A stretch of DNA of 53,516 bases from Mucilaginibacter sp. (lineage in GTDB: Bacteria; Bacteroidota; Bacteroidia; Sphingobacteriales; Sphingobacteriaceae), in the NCBI GenBank assembly GCA_031292485.1, contig JARLHA010000039.1, forward strand, positions 1 to 53,516, written 5' to 3'. Both the position numbers and the translations under genes were made by a program. The notes under the pieces are model-generated. The model ran no database searches and was not told the DNA's origin. It saw nothing but the letters and a program-made list of their open reading frames with translations. Shown in pieces: positions 25,277-34,603 of this stretch. Every line of letters begins with the position of its first letter. The first letter of the stretch is position 1.

Positions 25277-27328
25277 TTACCAGATTTCAACTCGTTTATC
25301 CGGGTCAACCCACATTTTATCGCCTTTTTTTATATGGAAGGCATCATAAAATTCAGGTACATCGGTAAAAGGGCCATTCACCCGCATAAAACCGGGGGCA
25401 TGTTCGTTGGTGAGGATCTGGCTTAACAAGGCTTCCTTCCTTTCCTGTCCGAGCCACCCCAGGGCATAACCGAGAAAAAACCGCTGTACGGGTGTTAAAC
25501 CATTAATGGATTTCCCCTCCTTATACTGGTCGGTTTTTTTAAAAGCATCCAGGCCAATCACAATACCACCCAGGTCGGCAATGTTTTCGCCTAAAGTTGC
25601 CTTGCCGTTTACATGCTGTCCGTAAATACTGTAACCATTAAACTGGTCTGTCAGCATTTGGGCGCGTTTGGCAAACTTTACTGAATCCTGCGGCTGCCAC
25701 CATTCTTTTAAGTTACCTTTTGCATCGTACTGGCGGCCCTCATCATCAAAGCCATGGGTCATTTCGTGGCCGATGGTGGATGCTGCGGCATAACCATATA
25801 CCACCGCGTCATCAATATCCTCATCCTTAAATCCGGGGATCATAAACTGTGCAGCCGGCAATACAATTTCGTTATTTGAAGGGTTATAATAGGCATTATA
25901 GGTTTGCGGGGTGATGTCCCATTCGGTACGATCGACCGGTTTGCCTAATTTGTTGGCGTCAAAGCGGTGCCAGAAATTGTTGGCCCGCATCACATTCAAT
26001 ACAAATGGCCCGCGGTCAATGGTCAGCGTCGAAAAGTCTTTCCAATGGTCGGGATAGCCCACCTTGGGCATTACTTTAGCCAGCTTATCATAAGCCTTTT
26101 GTTTAGTTGGCTCGCTCATCCAGTCCAGCTTTTCAATATGTTCCTTAAAGCTGGCGCGCATGGCCTCCACCAGGCCGACATACCGTTTTTTTGTTTTCTC
26201 GGGAAAATATTCTTTTACAAACAATTGGCCCAGCACCTCGCCCATCAATTCGTTTTCGTTATCAATCACCCGTTTCCATCGCGGCAGTTGTTCTTTTACG
26301 CCATATAATACCGTTCCGTAAAACCTGAAGTTTTCAGTATCAAAAGGTTTGCTAAGGTTGGAGGCGAAGGCAGAAACAAGGTTTTTCCGCAGGTAATTCT
26401 TCCAGTCGTCAATAGTAAACAGGGTAAGCGCCTTATTGAGCGCCCGGTAATATTCAGGCTGGCCCACAATTACGCTGTCCACATTTTTATAATCCATTTT
26501 TTTAAAGGTGCCTTTCCAATCAATAGCCGGGGTAAGTTTGCTTAAGCCGGCCAGGGGCATTTTATTATAATTATGATATGGATCGCGCAGGTCTTCCAGT
26601 TTGCGGCTGCTATCGGCCAAAAACTTCTCTAACTCGTAGGTTTTTTTTGTGGCTGCCGCCGCCGCGTTATGGCTTAACCCTGAAAGGTTAAAAACGATGG
26701 GCAAATGTTTTTCCTGGTAATCGGTACGGATGGCCACGCTATGCAGGTCAGTATTAAAATAATAATCGCGGTTGGGTAAACCAATGCCGCCCTGGTACAG
26801 TTGCAGCATATTTTTATCGCTGTTTTTTGCGTCCTGCCCAACCCCGCAGGCAATGGGTGTTTCAACCCCTATAGTTTGCAAATGCGCAAACTCATCAACC
26901 AGGTCGCTTATGTTTTTGATCTGACCGATCTTATCAAGTTCAGGTATAAGGGGATTCACACCTTGTTGTTCAATATCCAGGGTATCCATGCCGCTGTAAT
27001 AAAAATCGCCTATCTTTTGGGTGCTGGTCCCCTTTTTGGCGTCGGCTTTCAGGGCGTCGAGGTTTAATTTCTTCAGCCGGTCTCTTAACTCTTCTTCCAC
27101 CACATTGCCAATGCCCCATGAAGGATACGCCGCCGGAATAGGATTTTTTTTGAGCCAGGCGCCATTGGCATATTTAAAAAAATCATCGCCGGGCTTTACG
27201 GTGGTGTCCATGTTTTTTAATATGGCGTCGTTTTCGGCGTATATCTTCGCCCGGTTGTTACATGCGCTCACCATTAAAGCACAGCCTGCACTCATGATGA
27301 TGGTTCTGAAAAGAAGTTTTTTAGTCAT
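25277..27328 (-). CDS. M13 family metallopeptidase (PepO/neprilysin-like), lipoprotein
   Basis: 683 residues. The signal peptide ends in a lipobox (VSAC at ~20-23), so the protein is anchored to a membrane, probably in the periplasm. The zinc site H521-E-x-x-H525 (TIGHEMTHGFDDEG) is present, the third ligand is in GENIADLGG, and NAYYNPSNNEIVLPAAQF precedes the active site. The family degrades oligopeptides. Length and order are normal. It is a single transcription unit bounded by repeats on one side and a gap of about 620 bp on the other. Confidence 0.95.
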   Translation of the reverse strand: MTKKLLFRTIIMSAGCALMVSACNNRAKIYAENDAILKNMDTTVKPGDDFFKYANGAWLKKNPIPAAYPSWGIGNVVEEELRDRLKKLNLDALKADAKKGTSTQKIGDFYYSGMDTLDIEQQGVNPLIPELDKIGQIKNISDLVDEFAHLQTIGVETPIACGVGQDAKNSDKNMLQLYQGGIGLPNRDYYFNTDLHSVAIRTDYQEKHLPIVFNLSGLSHNAAAAATKKTYELEKFLADSSRKLEDLRDPYHNYNKMPLAGLSKLTPAIDWKGTFKKMDYKNVDSVIVGQPEYYRALNKALTLFTIDDWKNYLRKNLVSAFASNLSKPFDTENFRFYGTVLYGVKEQLPRWKRVIDNENELMGEVLGQLFVKEYFPEKTKKRYVGLVEAMRASFKEHIEKLDWMSEPTKQKAYDKLAKVMPKVGYPDHWKDFSTLTIDRGPFVLNVMRANNFWHRFDANKLGKPVDRTEWDITPQTYNAYYNPSNNEIVLPAAQFMIPGFKDEDIDDAVVYGYAAASTIGHEMTHGFDDEGRQYDAKGNLKEWWQPQDSVKFAKRAQMLTDQFNGYSIYGQHVNGKATLGENIADLGGIVIGLDAFKKTDQYKEGKSINGLTPVQRFFLGYALGWLGQERKEALLSQILTNEHAPGFMRVNGPFTDVPEFYDAFHIKKGDKMWVDPDKRVEIW

Positions 27329-27943
27329 TTAAATAATGTGGTGTAGATAATAAAATACAAGCCTTGTATGAAATAACAGACAAATCCTTTAAAAATACCC
27401 CCTGATTAAGGCCCTGTCCTGAATAATGAATAATAATATCAATGATATGGCAAATCCTGTTTTTATGAGTAATAAGTTTGAATCGCTATGCTTAACATTC
27501 ATTAAAAATGGCCTTTTATCAAACCTGTAAAAAGGTATTAAGTGCACTAATTTACTCGGAATCAGCTATAAAAACCAGGAATACAAGTATAAACCTTTCA
27601 AATGCTATATCATAATAGTTAAAAGTAAAAATTTAAGTACACATTATTTCGGCGCCATCGCGGTTTACTCTTTTGTTTGGCAAATGGTCAAAAATGTATC
27701 GGTCAGCCAATTTATGGCTTAACATTTGTTCTAAAATAAGCGGCCCTGCAACATCTGTGAAAAAATAAAGATATACATCTACCTATGTAAAAACTTTAAA
27801 TTGAATTTCTCAGACGCCCAAGCTGAGGTTTTTTTGTTCTTTGTTTTGGGTTTAATCAATAGTTTAAATTAATTAGGGGAAAGGGAGCTTCAAAAAGGCT
27901 CTCTTTTTTTTATGCAACATTTTTTACTATGCATGCATAATAT
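27329..27943. other. 615-bp gap with two plus-strand terminator-like hairpins; possible small RNA
   Basis: No ORF is convincing. Two hairpin-plus-T-run structures (27809-27835, 27880-27911) face the plus strand, but no plus-strand gene precedes them. The minus-strand M13 gene starts at 27328. A TAnnTTTG match, TAAGTTTG, lies at 27473-27480 without a clear -33 element. A transcript of roughly 300-350 nt between them is possible. Confidence 0.35.
27880..27911 (+). terminator. Intrinsic terminator-like hairpin
   Basis: AAAGGGAGC pairs with GCTCTCTTT (nine pairs, one G-T), followed directly by a long T-run. It faces the plus strand and lies 33 bp before the acyl-CoA dehydrogenase promoter box, insulating that gene from upstream transcription. 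Confidence 0.6.
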
Positions 27944-27951
27944 TATGTTTG
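27944..27951 (+). promoter_or_regulatory. Candidate -7 box for acyl-CoA dehydrogenase
   Basis: TATGTTTG fits TAnnTTTG. A start about 6 nt downstream would give a leader of roughly 12 nt before the ATG at 27970. Confidence 0.45.
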
Positions 27952-27969
27952 TGTTTAAATCTGCATTAC

Positions 27970-29109
27970 ATGTATTTTGAATTTACCGAAGAACAGGAAA
28001 TGATCCGCCAGGCGGCGCGTGATTTTGCACAAACGGAACTTAAGCCAGGCGTAATAGACAGGGATGAACACCAGACCTTCCCGGCTGAGCAGGTAAAGAT
28101 GCTTGGCGAGCTGGGCTTTTTAGGAATGATGGTTTCGCCTGAATATGGCGGCGCCGGAATGGACGCCATCTCCTACGTTTTGGTAATGGAAGAATTATCA
28201 AAGATCGACGCCTCCGCTTCTGTTGTTGTTTCTGTTAATAATTCATTGGTTTGTTACGGGCTCGAAAAATATGGCAACGAGGCCCAAAAACAAAAATACC
28301 TGGTTCCGCTGGCCAAAGGCGAAAAGATAGGCGCGTTTTGTTTGTCGGAGCCGGAAGCTGGCTCAGACGCCACCTCCCAGCGAACTACTGCCATTGATAT
28401 GGGCGACCATTATCTACTTAACGGCGTAAAAAACTGGATCACAAACGGAAATTCGGCATCCACTTACCTGGTAATTGCGCAAACCGATGCCAGTAAAAGG
28501 CACCATGGCATTAATGCCCTGATCGTTGAACGCGGCATGGAAGGCTTTACCGTGGGGCATAAGGAAAATAAACTGGGCATCCGCGGGTCAGACACGCATT
28601 CGTTGATGTTTACTGACGTGAAAGTTCCCAAGGAAAACCGGATAGGCGAAGATGGCTTCGGGTTTAAGTTCGCAATGAATACTTTGGACGGCGGCCGCAT
28701 TGGCATCGCTTCGCAGGCTTTGGGTATTGCATCAGGCGCCTATGAACTGGCGATGGCCTATGCCAGGGAGCGCAAGGCCTTTGGTAAAACCATTGCCGAT
28801 TTACAGGCCACCCAATTTAAGCTGGCTGATATGGCGACAGAGATTGAGGCTGCCCGCCTGTTATGCCTGAAAGCGGCATGGCTTAAAGATAGGGGCCTGC
28901 CCTATGCCCAGGCCAGTTCGATGGCGAAGTTATTTGCTTCGGAAGTGGCCATGCGCACCACGGTAGAGGCGGTGCAGATCCACGGCGGCTATGGCTTTGT
29001 AAAAGAATACCACGTGGAGCGCCTGATGCGTGATGCCAAGATTACCCAGATCTATGAAGGCACCTCCGAAATTCAGCGGATTGTAATATCAAGGGAGGTG
29101 CTGAAATAA
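27970..29109 (+). CDS. Acyl-CoA dehydrogenase
   Basis: 379 residues from the ATG at 27970; a TTG at 27949 is in frame but would place the start inside the promoter box. This FAD enzyme introduces the trans-2 double bond in acyl-CoA. Motifs seen are CLSEPEAGSDATSQRTTA (FAD/substrate), NGVKNWITNG, GGRIGIASQALGIA, QIHGGYGFVKEY and the catalytic glutamate in IYEGTSEIQR. The length is exactly that of short-chain or glutaryl-type members. The chain-length preference cannot be read. It is probably monocistronic. Confidence 0.95.
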   Translation: MYFEFTEEQEMIRQAARDFAQTELKPGVIDRDEHQTFPAEQVKMLGELGFLGMMVSPEYGGAGMDAISYVLVMEELSKIDASASVVVSVNNSLVCYGLEKYGNEAQKQKYLVPLAKGEKIGAFCLSEPEAGSDATSQRTTAIDMGDHYLLNGVKNWITNGNSASTYLVIAQTDASKRHHGINALIVERGMEGFTVGHKENKLGIRGSDTHSLMFTDVKVPKENRIGEDGFGFKFAMNTLDGGRIGIASQALGIASGAYELAMAYARERKAFGKTIADLQATQFKLADMATEIEAARLLCLKAAWLKDRGLPYAQASSMAKLFASEVAMRTTVEAVQIHGGYGFVKEYHVERLMRDAKITQIYEGTSEIQRIVISREVLK

Positions 29110-29124
29110 TTTGATAAAGTTTTG

Positions 29125-29132
29125 TAGCTTTG
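29125..29132 (+). promoter_or_regulatory. Candidate -7 box before the small coiled-coil genes
   Basis: TAGCTTTG, with the same GTAGCTTTG context as at 6671-6679, lies 38 bp before the ATG at 29170. Confidence 0.35.
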
Positions 29133-29169
29133 GGTATGTCAGACGGCAAAAATAATTTGCCGCATACTT

Positions 29170-29433
29170 ATGCAAAACTGGAAACGAGATATGGCCCGGC
29201 TGATGAGCGTTAACAAACAATCATTAAATGAATTGGCGGAAATGAGCAAAGCCATGAGCCGAAAGTTGAGCCATGGCAGTAAACGGTTTTCACCTGATAC
29301 ACTACTTAACGAATTACCCCAGAAGAGATCCAATGAAGTATTATTTGATCGGGCAAAAGAAAAAATGCAATTTGAAGATAGAATGAACAAACTCAGAGAG
29401 ATTTCAAACAGGTTAAAGCAAATAAATTATTGA
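29170..29433 (+). CDS. Hypothetical small basic helical protein
   Basis: 87 residues, no family recognised. It is rich in K, R, E, S and predicted largely helical (NKQSLNELAEMSKAMSRKLS; FDRAKEKMQFEDRMNKLREISNRLKQ). It is followed by the coiled-coil gene with a 1-bp gap (TGA-T-ATG), which implies an operon. A competing 25-codon frame starts at 29136 (MSDGKNNLPHTYAK), immediately after the promoter-like box and ending inside this gene; which start is real is open. Confidence 0.55.
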   Translation: MQNWKRDMARLMSVNKQSLNELAEMSKAMSRKLSHGSKRFSPDTLLNELPQKRSNEVLFDRAKEKMQFEDRMNKLREISNRLKQINY

Positions 29434-29434
29434 T

Positions 29435-29773
29435 ATGTCGGATAAGGATCTTTTAGTCGTTATTTCGGAAATGTTACGAAAACAGGACCAACAAGCTGAA
29501 AAGCTTGAAAAGCATTCGGAAATATTAAATCAACACACGGGAATATTAAATGCACATACAGAAATATTAAATGAGCATACGTCTTTGCTAAAAAATCAGA
29601 TCGATATTTCAAACAGGCAAATTGACACCATAAATCAGCAAACGGGATTGATCAACGAAATGAAGGACCTTCTTAAACAATTCATGGATGTCTCCGTTTC
29701 GCAATTTCAAAAACAAGACAAATTCAATGAAACTTTTTTAGAGAAATTGGACAGTCTTGCTGGTAAGTCCTGA
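29435..29773 (+). CDS. Coiled-coil protein with heptad-like internal repeats
   Basis: 112 residues. The centre contains near-exact 7-residue repeats (H-T/S-x-I-L-N-x, as in LNQHTGILNAHTEILNEHT) followed by further Ile/Leu heptads, giving a long parallel coiled coil. There is no signal peptide or membrane helix, so it is cytoplasmic. Such short proteins are common in Bacteroidota as unnamed hypotheticals. It is translationally linked to the preceding small gene. Confidence 0.6.
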   Translation: MSDKDLLVVISEMLRKQDQQAEKLEKHSEILNQHTGILNAHTEILNEHTSLLKNQIDISNRQIDTINQQTGLINEMKDLLKQFMDVSVSQFQKQDKFNETFLEKLDSLAGKS

Positions 29774-29803
29774 AAATATAATTCCAACTTAATTTATTTA
29801 CCA

Positions 29804-31039
29804 ATGAAGTTCAGGTCTGCTATAATAGCATTGTTATTTTCTATTCTTATTTCCACCGCATCGGCACAAACAAAATTACAAAGCGGCATTTGGCGCGGAG
29901 CCTTAAAAAACTCGGCCGGCGGCGAACTGCCGTTTAATTTTGAAGTTAAGGATACCGCAGGCGCACAGCAAATTGCCATCATTAATGGTGATGAGCGGTA
30001 TAAAGTAACCGATATTAAATCCGCAGGCGATTCTATTTTCATTCACATGCCCTTGTTTGATTCTGAATTTAAACTAAAGCTGGATGCATCCGGCTTAACC
30101 GGGAACTGGATAAAACATTTAGGCACCAGCGATGCTGTAATGGCTTTTACTGCCGCGCCAAATACAACCTGGCGCTTTTTTAAAGACCCGGAAAAACCAG
30201 CTTTTGATATCAGCGGCAGATGGTCGGCCATATTTGGCAGCGGCGACAGCCGGGATACGCTTGTGGGCGAGTTTAAACAAAACGGCGCCAAATTAACCGG
30301 CACTTTTTTGAGCACCAGCGGCGATTACCGTTATCTGGAAGGTACTGTTGCAGGTAATCAAATGTATTTATCGTGTTTTGATGGCGGCCATGCCTACATC
30401 TTTACAGCAAAAATTAACGATGCCAACACACTAAGCGAAGGTAAGCAATATTCAGGCTTTTCAGGGCTGGATACCTGGAGCGCTGTGAAAGACGCTAATG
30501 CCAAATTGCCGGATGCTTATTCACTCACCGCTTTAAAACCGGGCTATCATAAAATTGATTTTACTTTTAGGGACATTAACGGCAAAAAGGTATCCCTAAA
30601 CGATGCCCGTTTTAAAAACAAGGTGGTTATCGTACAGATATTAGGCTCGTGGTGCCCTAACTGTATGGACGAAACCAATTATTTTGTAAGCAGCTATTAT
30701 CCCAAATACCATAACAAAGGGGTAGAAGTGATTGGCCTCGCTTATGAGCGCACTACTGATTTTGCCAAATCGCAACGGACGTTACAGCAAATGAAAACGC
30801 ATTTTAAGGTGCCCTATCCATTATTGATCACCGGCTTTACCCCTGCTGCCGGCGACCCGCAGAAAAGTCTGCCTATGCTGGCGGATTTTAAGGGCTTTCC
30901 CTCTACCATCATTATTGATAAAAAAGGCGAAGTGCGCAAAATACATACCGGCTTCAGCGGCCCCGGAACCGGCGTTTATTATACCGAATTTATTGATGAG
31001 TTTCAGAAACTGACGGAGGATCTGCTGGCTGAAAAGTAA
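29804..31039 (+). CDS. Periplasmic TlpA-like thioredoxin-domain protein
   Basis: 411 residues. There is a signal peptide (~1-22, ending ASAQ), an N-terminal region of about 230 residues with two similar beta-rich halves, and a C-terminal TlpA/AhpC-type thioredoxin domain (~250-405). The redox motif is W-C-P-N-C in LGSWCPNCMDE, and the cis-Pro region is FKGFPSTIIIDKKGEV. It is probably a periplasmic thiol-disulfide oxidoreductase, reducing cytochrome c or outer-membrane protein disulfides. A promoter was not identified. Confidence 0.88.
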   Translation: MKFRSAIIALLFSILISTASAQTKLQSGIWRGALKNSAGGELPFNFEVKDTAGAQQIAIINGDERYKVTDIKSAGDSIFIHMPLFDSEFKLKLDASGLTGNWIKHLGTSDAVMAFTAAPNTTWRFFKDPEKPAFDISGRWSAIFGSGDSRDTLVGEFKQNGAKLTGTFLSTSGDYRYLEGTVAGNQMYLSCFDGGHAYIFTAKINDANTLSEGKQYSGFSGLDTWSAVKDANAKLPDAYSLTALKPGYHKIDFTFRDINGKKVSLNDARFKNKVVIVQILGSWCPNCMDETNYFVSSYYPKYHNKGVEVIGLAYERTTDFAKSQRTLQQMKTHFKVPYPLLITGFTPAAGDPQKSLPMLADFKGFPSTIIIDKKGEVRKIHTGFSGPGTGVYYTEFIDEFQKLTEDLLAEK

Positions 31040-31040
31040 T

Positions 31041-31096
31041 TTGGTCATTTGCTTCGCGTCATTGGTCATTGGGTGGGTATTGGGCTTTAGCCAAAA
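31041..31096. repeat. GTCATT array and a lone GGCTTTAGCCAA arm after the TlpA-like gene
   Basis: GGTCATTTGCTTCGCGTCATT-type units begin 2 nt after the stop codon, like the copies at 10784 and 12578. The GGCTTTAGCCAA arm at 31082-31093 equals one outer arm of the element at 25091-25226. No gene is visible here. Confidence 0.65.
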
Positions 31097-31187
31097 CTAA
31101 CCGATACAATATGATGAAAGCCTGTCCACTGGGTTCAAAATATACCAGATCAACAACGCCGAAACCCGCAGCGAAATTAATCCGGCA

Positions 31188-33716
31188 TCATTTTCGCCCG
31201 GGGGTAAAGTCAAGCGGGATCAGTAGTTTCACGCTTAAATTTCTACCCATATTAAACACGCCCACCCTGCCGGTAGTATAATTTACCGGGTAATATTTAA
31301 ACCGGCTCATATAATCTATATAAGCGGTATTGAACAGGTTATTGCAAATAACATATAGTTTGCAAACTATTTTCCCCTTCGCAACAATATCGCCCCCTGC
31401 GCCAACATCAAATAAGGTATAGCCTTTGGTTGCCGCCTTGCTCGCCGCATATTCATAAGGCGTTAACGCGGTATTTAAACCGCTGTATATGGCGTACTGC
31501 TGGTAAACATCATCTTGCTGAAAACAACTTAACATTCCAAACTTCAGGTATGCATTTTTGATGGCCCCTCCTGCAGGGTTGACCGGAAATTTAAGATCGG
31601 CGGTAATCCTTGCCGGAGGAACAAATGGCAAATACTTCGTAGAATCCGGCGTGTGCAGCAGCCCGCCCTTAACATAACTTAGAGTGGTATTCAACTGCAC
31701 CCATGATATGGCCGGCGGGTGAACATTAAAGGCGATTTCGCCGCCATATAATTGCGCACCGCCCTGCGTGTACTTATATACCGGCGCGGCGCCCAAACCA
31801 ACAGCATTTAGCGAATTGTTGATGGAATCAGTACCCATAGAATTTTTCAAACCTCTCGCATAAATAAAATCACTAATGTTGTTATTAAACAGGTCCGCTT
31901 CAAAATCAACATCTTTTGTGTTTACACCAAAGGCGACATCCTCTTCCAAACTTGTTTCAGGCCTTAGCGTTGGGTCTCCGATTTCATAAACTACCGTACC
32001 ATCATGTACACCATTTGCTGCAGCTTCGGCAACGTTGGGCGCCCGCCAGCCCCTGGCGATATTAGCCTTTACATAAGTGCTTTTCGATATATTACAGGTG
32101 CCGCCAAAACTGAACGATACCCCGCTGAAATGCGAGGTAAACCCGGGGAATTCATGAAAGCCATCAGGGGAGTTCGGCGCTACAGGCGCCTGTGTAGTTG
32201 AGTCGACCCAATGATCAGTGCTGTTAAACGTTCTTTCGTCATACCGGATGCCGCCGCTTAAATTAAGCCTGCCGATCTTTTTATTTACGATAGCAAAAGC
32301 GCCGATCTCGAAGAAATTATAGTTCGGTATCAGCAACAGCGTACCCAGGCTTTGCGATGCCTGATAAACTCCGTTGGTACCGGTCGAAAAATTGAACCCG
32401 TTTAAATTTGGCGAAATATACCGCAGATCATAAGTCGCAGCGTTTGACGAATAATAAATATCAGCGGTATTAGGTATGGTGGGATCATTGAATTCCTGCC
32501 GCTGATTTTTTTGCCAGGAGAATATTCCTTTTATACGTCCTCGGCCTACGGCAACGCTATTGTCCCAAACAATTTTGAGGTGATGTATTTTTTGATTGAT
32601 CACAAAAGGCGTATAGGTCGTCTGTTCCTGTTGCGTTGGAATTTCGTAAGCCGGGGCTCCTCCATTAAGACCAGGGTAAGCAACCGGCCGCATTAATTGG
32701 CCGGATACCGAATCACGCGTACCATCCACTATGCCCGTCTGCAAGTTAAAATAGCTGGCATGTAACTGGGTGTACCCCCATTTGCGGTGCAGCCCGATGG
32801 TACCGTCGGTATTAAAATTGCTAAACTGCGAGTTGATCACATAACCGTCGTATTTATTTTGATAGGCATGTGCCATGGTGTTATCTACCCTCGCGCTCCA
32901 GGCTATCCCATTTTTGGTTCCTGCCAGTTGGAACATCCCTTTCATCAAGCCGTTATTGGTTTGGTAATTGAACAAAACATCGCCTTTAACCAGCCCTTCC
33001 GGCAAGGGATCTTCCGGGATCAGGTTAATCACACCCGCAATAGCATCGGATCCATACGCCAGCGAAGCGGGGCCTTTTAATATCTCATAACGGCTTACGG
33101 CATCAGGATCAGCCTCAATCACAAATTCATCAAACCAGGCCTGGTCAACTTGTTCTACCCCATCATTCACCGTTAAAACCCGGTTATAACCCAACCCACG
33201 GATTACCGGCTTAGAGATGCTTTGCCCATCAGTAATGCCCGATACCCCCGGCACTTTGGCAATTGCGTCGATCACATTCGTCGATGAGTTTTGAAGCAAT
33301 TGCTCATAGCTCATCGTCGTGACCGACACAGGGGCATCTTTGCGCGCGGTAGCAGCAACAACGCCTGTAACAACTACCTCGTTTAGTTGAATCGCAGAAG
33401 CGTCGAGCTGGAAATCTTTTTTTATGCTTCCTTTTATAATTATCGATTCAATTTTAGATGCATACCCCGTTGCTGACACTTTAATAAGGTAATAACCATC
33501 AGGAATGCGGGTAAGTTTATATTGTCCAAGCGAGTCGGAAGCAGCTGATATATTCAGATCAGAAAAACTGATGGTTGCCCCGGCAACAGGCAGGTGATTT
33601 TTACCGCCCGTTACTTTACCGGTTAGCAATCCCTGCGCATTTGCAGCAAGGCTGCCGGCAAGAAAAACAAAAAAAAGAAATAGAGAGTAAGAAAGAAAAC
33701 GTAATCTTCTTTTCAT
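31188..33716 (-). CDS. TonB-dependent outer-membrane receptor
   Basis: 842 residues. Order: signal peptide (~1-28), CarboxypepD_reg-like beta domain (~30-110, LTGKVTGGKNHLPVAGATISFSD), plug domain (~120-240, with SYEQLLQNSSTNVIDAIAKVPGV and EILKGPASLAYGSDAIAGVINL), then the 22-strand barrel to the C-terminal LSVKLLIPLDF. No SusD partner or TonB-linked sigma factor lies next to it, so it resembles metal, siderophore or vitamin receptors rather than glycan SusC. The substrate is unknown. Confidence 0.94.
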   Translation of the reverse strand: MKRRLRFLSYSLFLFFVFLAGSLAANAQGLLTGKVTGGKNHLPVAGATISFSDLNISAASDSLGQYKLTRIPDGYYLIKVSATGYASKIESIIIKGSIKKDFQLDASAIQLNEVVVTGVVAATARKDAPVSVTTMSYEQLLQNSSTNVIDAIAKVPGVSGITDGQSISKPVIRGLGYNRVLTVNDGVEQVDQAWFDEFVIEADPDAVSRYEILKGPASLAYGSDAIAGVINLIPEDPLPEGLVKGDVLFNYQTNNGLMKGMFQLAGTKNGIAWSARVDNTMAHAYQNKYDGYVINSQFSNFNTDGTIGLHRKWGYTQLHASYFNLQTGIVDGTRDSVSGQLMRPVAYPGLNGGAPAYEIPTQQEQTTYTPFVINQKIHHLKIVWDNSVAVGRGRIKGIFSWQKNQRQEFNDPTIPNTADIYYSSNAATYDLRYISPNLNGFNFSTGTNGVYQASQSLGTLLLIPNYNFFEIGAFAIVNKKIGRLNLSGGIRYDERTFNSTDHWVDSTTQAPVAPNSPDGFHEFPGFTSHFSGVSFSFGGTCNISKSTYVKANIARGWRAPNVAEAAANGVHDGTVVYEIGDPTLRPETSLEEDVAFGVNTKDVDFEADLFNNNISDFIYARGLKNSMGTDSINNSLNAVGLGAAPVYKYTQGGAQLYGGEIAFNVHPPAISWVQLNTTLSYVKGGLLHTPDSTKYLPFVPPARITADLKFPVNPAGGAIKNAYLKFGMLSCFQQDDVYQQYAIYSGLNTALTPYEYAASKAATKGYTLFDVGAGGDIVAKGKIVCKLYVICNNLFNTAYIDYMSRFKYYPVNYTTGRVGVFNMGRNLSVKLLIPLDFTPGRK

Positions 33717-33817
33717 AAAATTCAGACAATAATTTTTTACAGTATTAATAGCCAGGCCGGCCCATTGTACACAATGCGCTACCTAAATACTTATGGTTAC
33801 GTAATTCGGCGGGAAAT

Positions 33818-34321
33818 TCAGGAAAATGAAAGATTTGGGGGCGGAGAGAAAATATCTTTGAAAGGAACAGGATAATTAAACCGGGAATTAACGACGCTAA
33901 AGCGATTGATATGATCCAAAGTAACGCAAATGGGTTCGTCATTTTTCACGTCCGTTACATACTTTACCTCATAAAGCTTAAACATTTTTACAGGCATCGA
34001 CTTTTCACCCGAATTACCTTTTTCAACATCTCCAAGTTTACCTATGTAGCTATCCTCTTCGTTATCGCTTACGGCATAATAATATTTAATGCCGTTATGT
34101 ATCCTGGTTTTTACAATATCATACATTTTCCCGGCAACAAGCAGTTCGCTTCCGTTTACCCGTTGAATACCTTCTTTTTGAGATGAAAAAACGATAAGCG
34201 ATTTTGTTGACTCCGCACGTTCCCTTTCGGTATATTCCGCTTTTATTTTACAAAGCTGAATTTTCGCCCAGTAAAAAAAAGGTAAACCTACCGGGTTGAA
34301 CCCGAGCAATAAAACCAACAA
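33818..34321 (-). CDS. Hypothetical protein with N-terminal hydrophobic segment
   Basis: 167 residues from the TTG at 34321; no family recognised. The frame remains open upstream, and an ATT at 34342 would give a natural signal/anchor sequence (KKVISILLVLLLGF). No ATG or GTG is available, so the start is uncertain. After the hydrophobic segment comes a soluble domain (~40-140) with YDIVKTRIHNGIKYYYAVSDNE and YEVKYVTDVKN. It is AT-rich and stands alone between the TonB receptor and the Fe-S carrier gene. Confidence 0.5.
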   Translation of the reverse strand: MLVLLLGFNPVGLPFFYWAKIQLCKIKAEYTERERAESTKSLIVFSSQKEGIQRVNGSELLVAGKMYDIVKTRIHNGIKYYYAVSDNEEDSYIGKLGDVEKGNSGEKSMPVKMFKLYEVKYVTDVKNDEPICVTLDHINRFSVVNSRFNYPVPFKDIFSPPPNLSFS

Positions 34322-34505
34322 TATCGAGATTACTTTTTTAATGAGGCCTAAATTATGAAATGATGATCAATCCGGCAACCGATATTAAATACCAGGTAAA
34401 ATGAACCAGGGGACGTAAACAGTTTAAAAGTACCCATAAATATTAAATAGATGTTACTAAAGCAAAAATTTGTAACTAAACACAAAACAGGGCTTATTGT
34501 GCCGG

Positions 34506-34595
34506 AGTATCAGGACAGGGTGCAAAGGTCAAGAGCCGGAAGCCAAGAATAGAAATGCGTCTATCTTGATTCCCGGCCCTTTAATCCTGATTCTA
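34506..34595. repeat. Imperfect inverted repeat with 7-bp-period arms downstream of the A-type carrier gene
   Basis: Arms 34530-34552 and 34561-34583 pair imperfectly. The right arm reads as heptamers with a TGATTCN unit. It lies about 10-70 nt beyond the stop of the minus-strand A-type carrier gene. Confidence 0.55.
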
Positions 34596-34603
34596 TATTT
34601 TTA

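Noticed and set aside
31069..31281. 70-codon plus-strand frame after the TlpA-like gene
   Set aside because: It overlaps the 3' end of the TonB receptor gene on the other strand and begins in a repeat.
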